Assembly (NCBI RefSeq): GCF_041429775.1
Contig: NZ_CP163421.1
Coordinates: forward strand, 1,575,001-1,639,000
Direction: 5' to 3'
DNA: 64,000 nt
DNA from: Glycocaulis abyssi
Lineage (GTDB): Bacteria; Pseudomonadota; Alphaproteobacteria; Caulobacterales; Maricaulaceae
The notes beneath the pieces are model-generated. The model was not told the DNA's origin. It searched no databases and saw only the letters and a list, made by a program, of their open reading frames with translations. This document shows positions 23,900-32,101 of the stretch, in pieces. A program made the position numbers and the translations under genes. The first letter of the stretch is position 1. Each line of letters opens with the position of its first letter.

Positions 23900-24585
23900 G
23901 CCCTGTCCTGCACAGTCAGGGCGAACAGGCGCTCGGCCCGGGCCAGATCATCAGGGGTGTCGATGTCCACCGCTTCGTGCCCAGCCAGTACGATCAGGCC
24001 CGACCGGGCCGTGAAGACCGGCTTTTTCGCCCGCCAGGCTGCGGCCCGGCCCCAATAGAACTGGCCGCTATCGTAAAAGCGCTCGGGCAGGTCCTGCGTG
24101 CGTGTCGACAGATGTTCAGGATCGTCCATCATCACCCGCCCGGCCGCATCGCGCCGCAAGGCGCGTTCGATCGGATGCGGATAGCGCTGGGCAGACAGGA
24201 CGTAATCACGCTCGGGATCGGCCAGCAGGGCATCCAGCCCTTCGCGCAGACGCTTCGGCGTTGTCATCACGGCTGTCGGCAGGATGCAGCAGGCGATTTC
24301 CGCTTCGCCGTCAACCGCAGTCAGGGCATGCGCCATCACGTCCATCAGGCCGGTATGATCATCGGCCAGCTCCGCCGGGCGCACAAAGGGCGTTTCGGCC
24401 CCCTGCTCACGTGCGATGGCGGCAATGGCGGGGTCATCGGTCGACACGATCACCCGGTCAAAGCAGCCGGACTGGCACGCCGCCGCAACCGCCCAGCCCA
24501 GCATGGGCCGGCCGTGGAAGGGGGCGATGTTCTTGCCCGGTATACGCTTGCTGCCTGCGCGGGCGGGAATCACGGCGAGCCTCAC
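23896..24585 (-). CDS. pseF: Pseudaminic acid cytidylyltransferase PseF
   Basis: A 229-residue CMP-sugar synthetase that activates pseudaminic acid with CTP. The signature IPARAGSKRIPGKNI stands at residues 6-20, followed by FHGRPMLGWAV and VSTDDPAIAAIA; the C-terminus has the VDIDTPDDLARAE motif of the family. The start is GTG at 24585 with AAGGAG eight bases upstream. It is the first gene of the pseF-pseG-pseH-pseI operon, whose genes all overlap by 4-14 bases, so equimolar expression is likely. It is divergent from the MoxR gene. Confidence 0.92.
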   Translation of the reverse strand: MRLAVIPARAGSKRIPGKNIAPFHGRPMLGWAVAAACQSGCFDRVIVSTDDPAIAAIAREQGAETPFVRPAELADDHTGLMDVMAHALTAVDGEAEIACCILPTAVMTTPKRLREGLDALLADPERDYVLSAQRYPHPIERALRRDAAGRVMMDDPEHLSTRTQDLPERFYDSGQFYWGRAAAWRAKKPVFTARSGLIVLAGHEAVDIDTPDDLARAERLFALTVQDRA

Positions 24586-24760
24586 CTAGCGCGCTCCTTG
24601 GCTGAGGGTTGTGATTTTGGCCATGGCTAGCGCGATTCTGCCGTTTCTAGGTTGGTGCAACGCAAAAGAAAATGCCGCGCGGCACTCGCGATTTGCGTTT
24701 TCGCGTTCTAGTTTCTCCCAAGGTTTGACAGTGAAACGCACCACTAAGGGGTTAACGATC

Positions 24761-25609
24761 ATGCGCTTTGAAGGCACCAGCCAGTATGTCGCGACAGAGG
24801 AACTGGCCGCAGCGGTGAACGCGGCCGTCACGCTGGAGCGGCCCTTGCTGGTCAAGGGCGAGCCCGGCACCGGCAAGACGGAGCTGGCCCGCCAGATCGC
24901 GAGCGCCATGAACGCCCCGCTGCTGGAATGGCACATCAAGTCCACCACCAAGGCCCAGCAGGGCTTGTACGAGTATGACGCGGTGGCCCGCCTGCGCGAC
25001 AGCCAGCTGGGCGATGACAAGGTGCATGATGTGCGCAACTACATCCGCAAGGGGAAGCTCTGGGAAGCCTTCACCCACGAGACGCGGCCCATCCTGCTGA
25101 TCGACGAGATCGACAAGGCTGATATCGAGTTTCCGAACGACCTCCTGCAGGAGCTCGACCGGATGGAGTTCCATGTCTACGAGACGGGCGAGACGGTGAA
25201 GGCCGAAGCGCGCCCCATCGTCATCATCACCTCGAACAATGAAAAGGAATTGCCGGACGCCTTCCTGCGTCGCTGCTTCTTCCATTTCATCGCCTTCCCG
25301 GACGAGGCGACGATGCGCGCCATCGTGGAGGTGCACTTCCCGGGCCTCAAAGGGCGCCTGCTCTCCGAAGCGCTGAAGAAATTCTACGAGGTGCGCCACG
25401 TCCCCGGCCTGAAGAAGAAACCCTCAACTTCCGAGCTTCTCGACTGGCTGAAACTCCTGCTGGTCGAAGACGTGGACCCGGAACTGCTGCGCGAGAAGGA
25501 TCCGCGGAAATTGATCCCGCCGCTCCACGGCGCACTCCTGAAAAACGAGCAGGACGTGCAGCTGTTTGAAAAACTCGCCTTCATGGCGAGACGGGATGCA
25601 GCGCAGTAG
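24761..25609 (+). CDS. MoxR-family AAA+ ATPase
   Basis: A 282-residue ATPase: Walker A GEPGTGKTELA near residue 33, Walker B ILLIDEIDKAD near 114, sensor region IVIITSNNEKELPDAFLRR near 150, and a helical lid. MoxR proteins act as chaperone-like ATPases with a von Willebrand factor A partner; that partner (26733-27911) lies downstream, but here two small genes separate the pair. ATG 24761 follows AAGGGG. An upstream in-frame extension to 24611 lacks conservation features. The target enzyme is unknown. Confidence 0.88.
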   Translation: MRFEGTSQYVATEELAAAVNAAVTLERPLLVKGEPGTGKTELARQIASAMNAPLLEWHIKSTTKAQQGLYEYDAVARLRDSQLGDDKVHDVRNYIRKGKLWEAFTHETRPILLIDEIDKADIEFPNDLLQELDRMEFHVYETGETVKAEARPIVIITSNNEKELPDAFLRRCFFHFIAFPDEATMRAIVEVHFPGLKGRLLSEALKKFYEVRHVPGLKKKPSTSELLDWLKLLLVEDVDPELLREKDPRKLIPPLHGALLKNEQDVQLFEKLAFMARRDAAQ

Positions 25610-25618
25610 GGGGACGAT

Positions 25619-26230
25619 GTGGGCTGGTACGACGGATTTGTGGGCTGGGCACAGACTGTCGACTGGCAGGCTTGGGGCCTGTTCGCGAATGCGGCGGCCA
25701 TCCTCACTGCGGCTATCATTGCCGCAAGAACTGCCAGCAGTGTATTTAAATCCAAATCCCACAGCAAAGTGTTTGATTTATCTGAACGAATTATGTTTCT
25801 CGTGTATGGCGCATCCGAAGTCGTTCAAGATCTACGGCCCGACGATTATTACCTCGAAAGCTTCGGGGACGAACTTCATTTTCAGCACAAGTCCACGGTT
25901 CACATAAAAAATCGCGATTTATTTGATGAAATAAGAAAAAACTTACCGTTGGCTAAGGCTTTTTTGGATGACTCCGTGTTCCAAGCAATGAGCTCCATAG
26001 TTCGTGACTATGATCAAATCGGAAAGTGGCTCCTAGACATTGCTGATCATAAAATTTCTAACTTGGACCTCGGTGAAGATTATTCCGAACGCAGAAGCGA
26101 TCACATCAAGCAGTCAGTAATTAATTTGAGAGACGAATCCGAAGCTGGGGTCTATTGCCGCATACAAAGAAGTATAACTACAATAGAAAGAATTCTAATT
26201 CCAATCTTGAAGGCTGAACGAAAGTATTGA
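25619..26230 (+). CDS. Hypothetical protein with N-terminal membrane helix, low-GC orphan
   Basis: A 203-residue protein of no family I recognise. It has one hydrophobic segment at about residues 18-38 (WGLFANAAAILTAAIIAART), then a charged, mostly helical cytoplasmic domain with the aromatic-rich patch YDQIGKWLLDIADH and a basic C-terminus. The start is GTG 25619 with AGGGGG upstream, nine bases after the MoxR stop. Its base composition is clearly more AT-rich than both neighbours and its codons include many A/T-ending ones, suggesting acquisition by transfer and insertion into a moxR-VWA operon. Single-helix proteins of this size occur in defence islands, but nothing else here supports that. 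Confidence 0.7.
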   Translation: MGWYDGFVGWAQTVDWQAWGLFANAAAILTAAIIAARTASSVFKSKSHSKVFDLSERIMFLVYGASEVVQDLRPDDYYLESFGDELHFQHKSTVHIKNRDLFDEIRKNLPLAKAFLDDSVFQAMSSIVRDYDQIGKWLLDIADHKISNLDLGEDYSERRSDHIKQSVINLRDESEAGVYCRIQRSITTIERILIPILKAERKY

Positions 26231-26397
26231 TTGCCACCCTCGCTGCTGTGCGCCATGACATCAGCGAAAGTCGGTCGGATCTTTCCCGCTGTGCAGCCCC
26301 ATTTTGGAACCCTCCCGCTCTGGCACCGTTAGTCAGGGGATGCGTCCGGCATCAATGACCGGCGCGAATGATAATGCCTGAACCAAGGAGGCTCCCC

Positions 26398-26655
26398 ATG
26401 GCGACGAGTGCCAGCAAGCGCGTAGAGAATATCCGTGAAACGGGTGAAAAGACCCTGAAATCGGTCAGCCGGGCTGCCGAGAAGGAACTGGAAAGCGCCG
26501 CGAAGACCACGCGCCGTCAGGCCCGGAAAGTGGCCAAGCGCGCCGGAAAAATCGAGGACCAGGCCGTCGGCTACGTCAAGGACAACCCCTATGCCTCGCT
26601 CGGCATTGCCGCCGGTATCGGCGTCATTGCGGGCGCCCTGCTCGCCCGCCGCTAG
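26398..26655 (+). CDS. DUF883 family protein (ElaB/YqjD-like)
   Basis: An 85-residue protein: a charged amphipathic helix rich in Lys, Glu and Ala over residues 1-60, then a C-terminal membrane segment NPYASLGIAAGIGVIAGALL ending in ARR. This is the layout of the ElaB/YqjD/DUF883 family, C-tail-anchored inner-membrane proteins, some of which bind ribosomes in stationary phase. ATG 26398 is preceded by a perfect AAGGAGG. It sits between the orphan gene and the VWA gene with a 167-base leader, so it probably has its own promoter. Confidence 0.85.
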   Translation: MATSASKRVENIRETGEKTLKSVSRAAEKELESAAKTTRRQARKVAKRAGKIEDQAVGYVKDNPYASLGIAAGIGVIAGALLARR

Positions 26656-26732
26656 GGCTTTACCCATGGCGGGCCACCTATGGCTTTTTGGGCGCTTGCA
26701 GCATAGCCGCGCGAGCGCCTATCCTAGCCATC

Positions 26733-27911
26733 ATGTTCCATCGCTTCTTCACCGAACTGCGCGCCGCCAAAGTCCCGGTTTCGACACGGGAATACCTCAC
26801 TTTGCTCGAAGCGCTGGAGAAGGGCGCGGTTTCGCCCGCCATCGATGATTTCTATGCGGTCTCCCGCGCGGCGCTGGTGAAAGACGAGCGCAATTTCGAC
26901 AAGTTCGATCAGGTGTTCGGCCATGTCTTCAAGGGCGTGGAGCTTCTTGGCGAGATGTTCAACGAGGCCGAAATCCCGCAAGACTGGCTGCGCAACGAGA
27001 TGCGCCGTCATCTGACCGAAGAGGAAATGGCCGAGCTGGAGGCGATGGATTTCGACGAGCTGATGGACACGCTCAATCAGCGCCTCCAGGAGCAGACCGA
27101 GCGCCATGAGGGCGGCAATAAGTGGATTGGCACAGGCGGCACCAGCCCGTTCGGCCATTCTGGCTATAACCCGTCCGGCGTGCGCATTGGCGGCCAGAGC
27201 CAGCACAAGAAGGCCGCCAAGGTATGGGAGGCGCGCCGCTACAAGGATTATGATTCCGACCGGGAGCTCGGCACCCGCAATCTCAAACTCGCGCTTCGCC
27301 GCCTGCGCAAATTTGCCCGCGAAGGCGCGGCCGAGGAGCTGGATCTGTCGGGTACGATCAACGCCACCGCCAGGCAGGGCTGGCTGGATGTGAAGATGCG
27401 GCCCGAACGGCGTAACGCCATCAAGGTGCTGGTGTTTTTCGATGTGGGCGGGTCTATGGACCCCTATATCCAGCTGACCGAGCGGCTCTTCTCGGCGGCG
27501 AAATCGGTCTTCAAATCGCTCGATTATTTCTACTTCCACAACTGCATCTATGAGGGGGTGTGGAAGTCGAACCTGCGCCGCCAGTCAGAGACCATGCCGC
27601 TCTTTGATGTGCTGCACAAATACCCGCACGACTACAAGGTGGTGATTGTGGGCGATGCCTCGATGGCGCCCTACGAGATCACCCATCCGGGCGGTTCGGT
27701 GGAGCACTGGAATGGCGAGGCGGGTGCGGTCTGGCTCAAACGCATCGTCGATACCTACCCCCACCTCATCTGGCTCAATCCGCAGCCCGACAAATGGTGG
27801 CAGCACACCTATTCCATCGAGCTGATCCGCCAGATCATCGGCCCGCAGCGCATGTTCCCGCTGACGCTGGAGGGGCTTGATGGCGCGATGAAGGAACTGG
27901 CGAGGCGGTAG
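26733..27911 (+). CDS. VWA-domain protein, CoxE-like partner of MoxR
   Basis: A 392-residue protein. The N-terminal helical part (MFHRFFTELRAAKVPVSTRE) and the C-terminal von Willebrand A-like domain fit the CoxE/YehP type found with MoxR ATPases. The MIDAS-like motif reads FFDVGGSMDPY (near residue 236), a common variant of DxSxS in this group. Conserved LDLSGTINATARQGWLDVKM precedes it. The usual partner moxR is 1.1 kb upstream on the same strand. The likely role is assembly or metal loading of an unidentified enzyme. ATG 26733 gives the usual family start. Confidence 0.85.
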   Translation: MFHRFFTELRAAKVPVSTREYLTLLEALEKGAVSPAIDDFYAVSRAALVKDERNFDKFDQVFGHVFKGVELLGEMFNEAEIPQDWLRNEMRRHLTEEEMAELEAMDFDELMDTLNQRLQEQTERHEGGNKWIGTGGTSPFGHSGYNPSGVRIGGQSQHKKAAKVWEARRYKDYDSDRELGTRNLKLALRRLRKFAREGAAEELDLSGTINATARQGWLDVKMRPERRNAIKVLVFFDVGGSMDPYIQLTERLFSAAKSVFKSLDYFYFHNCIYEGVWKSNLRRQSETMPLFDVLHKYPHDYKVVIVGDASMAPYEITHPGGSVEHWNGEAGAVWLKRIVDTYPHLIWLNPQPDKWWQHTYSIELIRQIIGPQRMFPLTLEGLDGAMKELARR

Positions 27912-27917
27912 CTACAC

Positions 27918-28063
27918 TTTCGTCGTTCCCGCGCAGGCGGGAACCCAGAGCCACATTCAACGCCTTTGCCCTACATTCTCTGGATCCCCGCCTGCGCGGG
28001 GATGACGAGAAATGATGAAGCAAATACAGCGTTTTCCCGGCGAACGCCGGGATCCAGAGTAAA
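27918..28063. repeat. REP-type palindromic repeat cluster (inverted doublet plus one)
   Basis: A 36-base unit, TTTCGTCGTTCCCGCGCAGG continuing to CCCAGAGCCA at 27953, is followed after about 25 bases by an inverted relative (TCTGGATCCCCGCCTGCGCG, then GGGATGACGA near 27977-28006). A third diverged copy (TTTTCCCGGCGAACGCCGGG) lies at 28032. Each unit folds on itself, and the first two can pair with each other. The first unit is identical to 35587-35622. Confidence 0.8.
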
Positions 28064-28070
28064 CCGCCCC

Positions 28071-28688
28071 CTACCCCGCCATCGCCGTGTCGCCCGCATG
28101 GGGCAGGGAAAGCGCGCTTTCCACGCGGCGCACCCAGCCCTGCACGGCGGGGAAATCTGCAAGGTCAAACCCGCCCTCATGGGCGACGCGGGTGTAGGCG
28201 ACGAGCGCGATGTCAGCCAGGGTCAGCTGTTCGGCAACGAAATATTCCCGCGCCAGCAGGCGCATCTCCATCACGCCGAGCGCCCGGCGTCCGCCAGAGA
28301 GGAGCCCCGGATCGAGATCGCTGGCGCGGCGCGCATGAAAGCGCAGCTGGCTGCGGCGCACGGCGATATAGGGCTCGTGGGAGTATTGCTCCCAGAACAG
28401 CCATTCCATCATCTTGGCCCGGTCAAACGGGTCTTGCGGGATCAGGTCAGAGCCTTCGGCCATGTAGATGAGGATGGCGTTGGACTGGGCGAGCGTGCGG
28501 CCATCACTGCGCTCCAGCAGCGGCACCTGGCCTGCCGGGTTCAGCGCCAGAAACTCATCGGTGCGGCTGGCGCCCTTGAAAATGTCGATCTCGATCCATT
28601 CAAAATCGAGGCCGAGATGGCGCGCCGTCCACAGGGTTTTCAGGCAATTGCCGCTCTCTTTGTGACCATAGAGTCTGAAGGCGTCCAT
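28071..28688 (-). CDS. Glutathione S-transferase family protein
   Basis: A 205-residue GST: N-terminal thioredoxin-like domain (residues 1-80; start MDAFRLYGHKESGNCLKTLW, cis-proline LNPAGQVPLL, glutathione-binding LAQSNAILIYMA) and an alpha-helical C-terminal domain. SGNCLK carries a Ser/Cys in the catalytic region as in the bacterial beta/theta-like classes. ATG 28688 is chosen over an upstream extension because the conserved domain begins exactly there and GGGAGCGG precedes it. Divergent from the chorismate mutase gene; function unknown. Confidence 0.85.
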   Translation of the reverse strand: MDAFRLYGHKESGNCLKTLWTARHLGLDFEWIEIDIFKGASRTDEFLALNPAGQVPLLERSDGRTLAQSNAILIYMAEGSDLIPQDPFDRAKMMEWLFWEQYSHEPYIAVRRSQLRFHARRASDLDPGLLSGGRRALGVMEMRLLAREYFVAEQLTLADIALVAYTRVAHEGGFDLADFPAVQGWVRRVESALSLPHAGDTAMAG

Positions 28689-28840
28689 TTGCCGCTCCCG
28701 TATCCGCCAATCCATTACCCGGCATGGTAGAAGCGTGCGTGCGATTCTGACAGCGCAATCGGCGCGCAGTATATGAAGGCTTTCCAGCCGCGCCTCAGGG
28801 CCTGTATGACGACAGCCATACCCGACAGGATGTTTGCGAC

Positions 28841-29194
28841 ATGACACTGCCCTTCGACGCTGATGATCTGAACCGCCGCACGCCGCCGCAGGAGTGCGCG
28901 AGCATGGCCGAAGTGCGCGACGGGGTGGACCGGCTGGACCGGGCGCTGATCGGCCTGATCGCCGAGCGTACGCGCTATATGGATGCGGCCGCGCGCATCA
29001 AGCCGTCACGCGATGTGGTGCGCGATGAAGACCGGATCGAGGATGTGATTGCCAAGGTGAAGGCGGCAGCGCGCAAAGCGGGCGTGCCGGAAAGCCTTGC
29101 CGAGCCGGTCTGGCGCGAACTGGTGGAGCGTTCCATCCAGCATGAATTGCAGGTGTGGGACGCCACGCGTGAGCCGCAGCGCAAGCGGTCTTAA
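28841..29194 (+). CDS. Chorismate mutase (AroQ class II)
   Basis: A 117-residue all-helical protein with the AroQ fold: VRDGVDRLDRALIGLIAERT (Arg and Asp near the active site), the loop KPSRDVVRDEDRIEDV with the second catalytic Arg/Lys set, and LAEPVWRELVERSIQHEL at the end. It would convert chorismate to prephenate in Phe/Tyr synthesis; small proteins of this form can also be isochorismate-pyruvate lyases (PchB), which cannot be excluded. No aromatic or siderophore genes are adjacent. The stop overlaps the stop of the opposing HPt gene. Confidence 0.85.
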   Translation: MTLPFDADDLNRRTPPQECASMAEVRDGVDRLDRALIGLIAERTRYMDAAARIKPSRDVVRDEDRIEDVIAKVKAAARKAGVPESLAEPVWRELVERSIQHELQVWDATREPQRKRS

Positions 29195-29544
29195 GCCGCG
29201 CGGCGTTCCAGCTCGGTATCGATGGCGGCGAGTGTTTCATCGGCCACAGCGCGGATAGCCTCCAGCGCAGCCGGATCGTTGGCGTGGCTCTCCTGCGCGG
29301 CACAGGCATCGCCCAGCGCCATCGCGCCGACGCCGCGCGCCGCGCCTTTGAGCGTATGCACCAGCCTCTGCCACAATACGGCGTCATCGCCAGCGCGTGC
29401 CAATGCATCGAGCGTGGAGACGATCTGACCACGCAACAGCCCGTACAGCTCGACCTCCAGCGCGACATCCCCGCCAGTATAGCGGTGAAGGTGTGCGCCA
29501 TCGAGCAGAGCGGTGTCTGCGTGTGTCCGGCTTCTGTCGAGCAT
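29191..29544 (-). CDS. HPt (histidine phosphotransfer) domain protein
   Basis: A 117-residue stand-alone HPt protein. The four-helix bundle is evident, with the phosphorylatable His in LVHTLKGAARGVGAMAL (His near residue 64). Such proteins relay phosphate between hybrid histidine kinases and response regulators. No kinase gene is nearby. ATG 29544 fits the domain; the longer frame to 29655 includes intergenic sequence. It is convergent with chorismate mutase, the two coding regions sharing four bases. Confidence 0.8.
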   Translation of the reverse strand: MLDRSRTHADTALLDGAHLHRYTGGDVALEVELYGLLRGQIVSTLDALARAGDDAVLWQRLVHTLKGAARGVGAMALGDACAAQESHANDPAALEAIRAVADETLAAIDTELERRAA

Positions 29545-29770
29545 GTGAATTCCGCTTCCCTGAATTGGCGCGGGAGTATGGGGCTGGCACGTTAACACTT
29601 GGCTCACAAACACGCTTAACAAAGGAACAAACCGCACAGGATTTCCGTTTGCCACTGGAAGGGCCGGGCCGCCGACCCTAGCTAGAGGGCATGGACACGC
29701 TCAAGGGTTCAGGCCGCAGCTTGCGCCGCCCAGCCGGGATATAAAAGTCATCAAGGAGGAGACGCCCGCC

Positions 29771-30511
29771 ATGTTTATCGACCTTACCACCCGCACTGCC
29801 GCCGCTGCATTTGCCAGTTTCGGCCTGATAAGCGCTGCCGCGTGTGCGGACAGCGCAGCCACCCACCAAGAGGAAACAGAAACGATGAGCAATTTCTCCC
29901 TCCCCGACCTTCCCTATGCCTATGACGCGCTGGAACCGGTGATCGATGCCGAAACCATGGAGCTGCACCATTCGCGCCACCATCAGGCTTATGTGAACGG
30001 CCTCAACGGCGCGCTGGAAGACCGCTCCGACCTGCAAGGCGTATCGCTGGAAGATATTCTGGCGCGCGTGTCAGACCTGCCGGGTGCCTTCCGCAATCAT
30101 GGCGGCGGCCACTGGAACCACGCCTTCTTCTGGGAAAGCATGACCGCGCCTGCCGATAGCGGCGCGCCCAGCGGCGCGTTTGCCGAGGCGATCAATGCGC
30201 AGTTCGGCTCTCTCGACGAGATGAAGAGCCAGTTCAATTCCGCCGGTGCCGGCCAGTTCGGCTCGGGCTGGGCCTGGCTGATCGTCAACGGCGAAGGAGA
30301 TCTGGAAATCACCGCCACGCCGAACCAGGACAATCCGCTGATGGATGTCGCCGGTACGCGCGGCACCCCCATCCTTGGCAATGATGTGTGGGAACACGCC
30401 TATTACGTGACCTACCGCAATCGCCGCGCCGACTATCTCGACGCCTGGTGGCAGGTGGTGAACTGGGATGTCGCGTCCGAGCGCTATGACGCCGCTATGG
30501 CGGGTAATTAG
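29771..30511 (+). CDS. sod: Superoxide dismutase (Mn/Fe), with putative export signal
   Basis: A 246-residue protein whose last 208 residues are a complete Fe/Mn SOD: metal ligands in LHHSRHHQAYVNGL, HGGGHWNHAFFW, and DVWEHAYY; GGGHWNH and the Gln of TPNQDNPLM are the residue choices usual in Mn-type enzymes. Before this stands a 38-residue leader with a hydrophobic stretch and the lipobox-like ISAAAC, so the long form could be exported, perhaps as a lipoprotein. ATG 29771 has a strong AAGGAGGAG site. A second start, MSNFSLPDLPYAYD at 29885, has AGAGGAAAC upstream and is where cytoplasmic SODs begin, so two products are possible. A terminator follows. Confidence 0.92.
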   Translation: MFIDLTTRTAAAAFASFGLISAAACADSAATHQEETETMSNFSLPDLPYAYDALEPVIDAETMELHHSRHHQAYVNGLNGALEDRSDLQGVSLEDILARVSDLPGAFRNHGGGHWNHAFFWESMTAPADSGAPSGAFAEAINAQFGSLDEMKSQFNSAGAGQFGSGWAWLIVNGEGDLEITATPNQDNPLMDVAGTRGTPILGNDVWEHAYYVTYRNRRADYLDAWWQVVNWDVASERYDAAMAGN

Positions 30512-30545
30512 GGGCCCTTCCACTTGCCCTGAACGACGCAGGAAG

Positions 30546-30572
30546 CCCCGGACGGAAACGTCCGGGGTTTTC
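30546..30572 (+). terminator. Terminator after superoxide dismutase
   Basis: CCCCGGACG-GAAA-CGTCCGGGG followed by TTTTC: a nine-base stem with a stable GAAA tetraloop, 35 bases after the stop. Confidence 0.85.
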
Positions 30573-30582
30573 TATTCCTGCC

Positions 30583-31803
30583 CTACCCCAACCGCCGCGC
30601 CTCGGCGCTGCCCTCGGACAGCACGTCTTCGCGCACCGGGCGCGGCGCGCCAAACAGGTGGCCCTGACCATAGGCGATGTCGAGATCGAGGATTTCGACC
30701 ACCATCGCCTCGGTCTCGATCTTCTCCGCGATAATATCGACGCCGTAGCGGGCAAAGAGGCTCGCAATGTCTTCCGGTGCGATCGTGCCGGGCTCGCGGC
30801 CAGCGACTGGCATGTGGCCGCCCGCCATCTCGATCAGGCGCACGCCCTCCACCTTGGCAAAGCGCACGCCCGCGCGCTGCAGCTCGGCCAGATCCAGATT
30901 GAGATTACTGACCTGATCGATTGAGAAGCGGAAACCGTAATCAGCGAGGCGCGCCATGTGGCGCGCGGCGACCGAGGAGCGTCCGTCAAAGGCGGCTTGC
31001 GGCATCTCGAAGATCAGCGACGTGGCGAGGTCTGAATTGCGCCGCAGGAAATCGAGGAAGGGCGGGAAGAACTCCTCATCGGTGAGCGAGCGGATGGAGA
31101 TATTGCAGAAAATCCCGACACGCCGGTCCGATTTGGTGAGCTTGCGCACAATCTGCACACAGCGCAGCAGGAGGAGATTATCGACCTCCGCGATCAGGCC
31201 ATGCTCCTCGGCCGCTTTCAGGAAACCCGCAGGCGTGACCACATTGCCCTTGGCATCACGCAGGCGGGTGAAGCCTTCGTAAAAGTAAGTCCGCCGCTGG
31301 GGCAGGCCGACCACGGGCTGCAGATAGAGATCAACCCGGTTGGCGTCCAGCGCATCGCGGATCAGCTCCACGCGCGCAGAGCTGGACACGTTCGCCGCCT
31401 GCCCCGCGCCCGCCATTTCCAGCTTCTGCAATATCTCGTTGAGCAGCTCATCGCCCGGCCCTTCATCGCGCGCCGGGGCGGCAGAGCGCGCATAGGTGGC
31501 AGGCGTAATCTGGGCTGACGGGCGGGCGGGCTGTGTGGCAAGCTGTGTCTCGACCTCTTCGATGCGCGCGCTGGCCAGTTCCAGTTCCTCGATCAGGGAA
31601 AGGTTCGCGGCGCGCAGCTCGTGCAGCGCCTTCTCGGTGGCCCGGCGTTCCTCGGCGCGCGCGGCCGCGGCATGAGCCTGCCCGGCGATCAGGAACACGA
31701 CCGCGCCCATGACCCAGGCGAGCCCGGAGCTCATCAGGCCAAACCGCTCAAACGCCAGCGCCGCCACGATGGCGACCATCGCGTAGGTGATGACGACGAG
31801 CAT
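30583..31803 (-). CDS. tipF: TipF-like degenerate EAL protein
   Basis: A 406-residue protein: two membrane helices within residues 1-45, a coiled coil at about 48-100, a linker, and an EAL domain from about 150. Catalytic positions are altered: EGF replaces EAL in FYEGFTRL, DQVSN replaces DDFGTG, and AEKIETE replaces AEGVETE. The domain should therefore bind but not cleave cyclic di-GMP. This order (two helices, coiled coil, degenerate EAL) is that of Caulobacter TipF, which marks the new pole and recruits flagellar basal-body components. ATG 31803 is taken as start; a TTG at 31830 is also in frame. A diguanylate-binding protein of another pathway is the alternative. Confidence 0.72.
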   Translation of the reverse strand: MLVVITYAMVAIVAALAFERFGLMSSGLAWVMGAVVFLIAGQAHAAAARAEERRATEKALHELRAANLSLIEELELASARIEEVETQLATQPARPSAQITPATYARSAAPARDEGPGDELLNEILQKLEMAGAGQAANVSSSARVELIRDALDANRVDLYLQPVVGLPQRRTYFYEGFTRLRDAKGNVVTPAGFLKAAEEHGLIAEVDNLLLLRCVQIVRKLTKSDRRVGIFCNISIRSLTDEEFFPPFLDFLRRNSDLATSLIFEMPQAAFDGRSSVAARHMARLADYGFRFSIDQVSNLNLDLAELQRAGVRFAKVEGVRLIEMAGGHMPVAGREPGTIAPEDIASLFARYGVDIIAEKIETEAMVVEILDLDIAYGQGHLFGAPRPVREDVLSEGSAEARRLG

Positions 31804-32044
31804 GTCTGTCGCGCGCGGTATGATGGCCAAGCCTCCGTTACGTCCCCGTCAGGCGCGAATCGCATGCCCGACAGGAAAGCTTACGCTGCTATCGCCGTAA
31901 TGTCAGACACCGCAACGCAAAAGGGCTGCCCATAAACCTGAGATCCCGGAAGCGCGCAGCGCTGTCCGGGACCTTGTGCAGAATAGTTCTGAGACAGGCC
32001 CCGGATCGCTGCGCGTCCGGGGTTTCATATCCAGCGGCACTCAC

Positions 32045-32078
32045 GAAAAAAGGGGCGGACCTTTCAGCCCGCCCCTTC
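32045..32078 (-). terminator. Terminator after OmpA-type lipoprotein
   Basis: Minus strand AAGGGGCGG-loop-CCGCCCCTT followed by TTTTTC, 23 bases after the stop. Confidence 0.8.
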
Positions 32079-32101
32079 ATCAGATTGCAGCGGTCACACG
32101 C

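Noticed and set aside
24586-25038. A 150-codon minus-strand frame that could extend the pse operon upstream
   Set aside because: It lies opposite the start and Walker A region of the MoxR gene, and its product is a Ser-rich translation without motifs.
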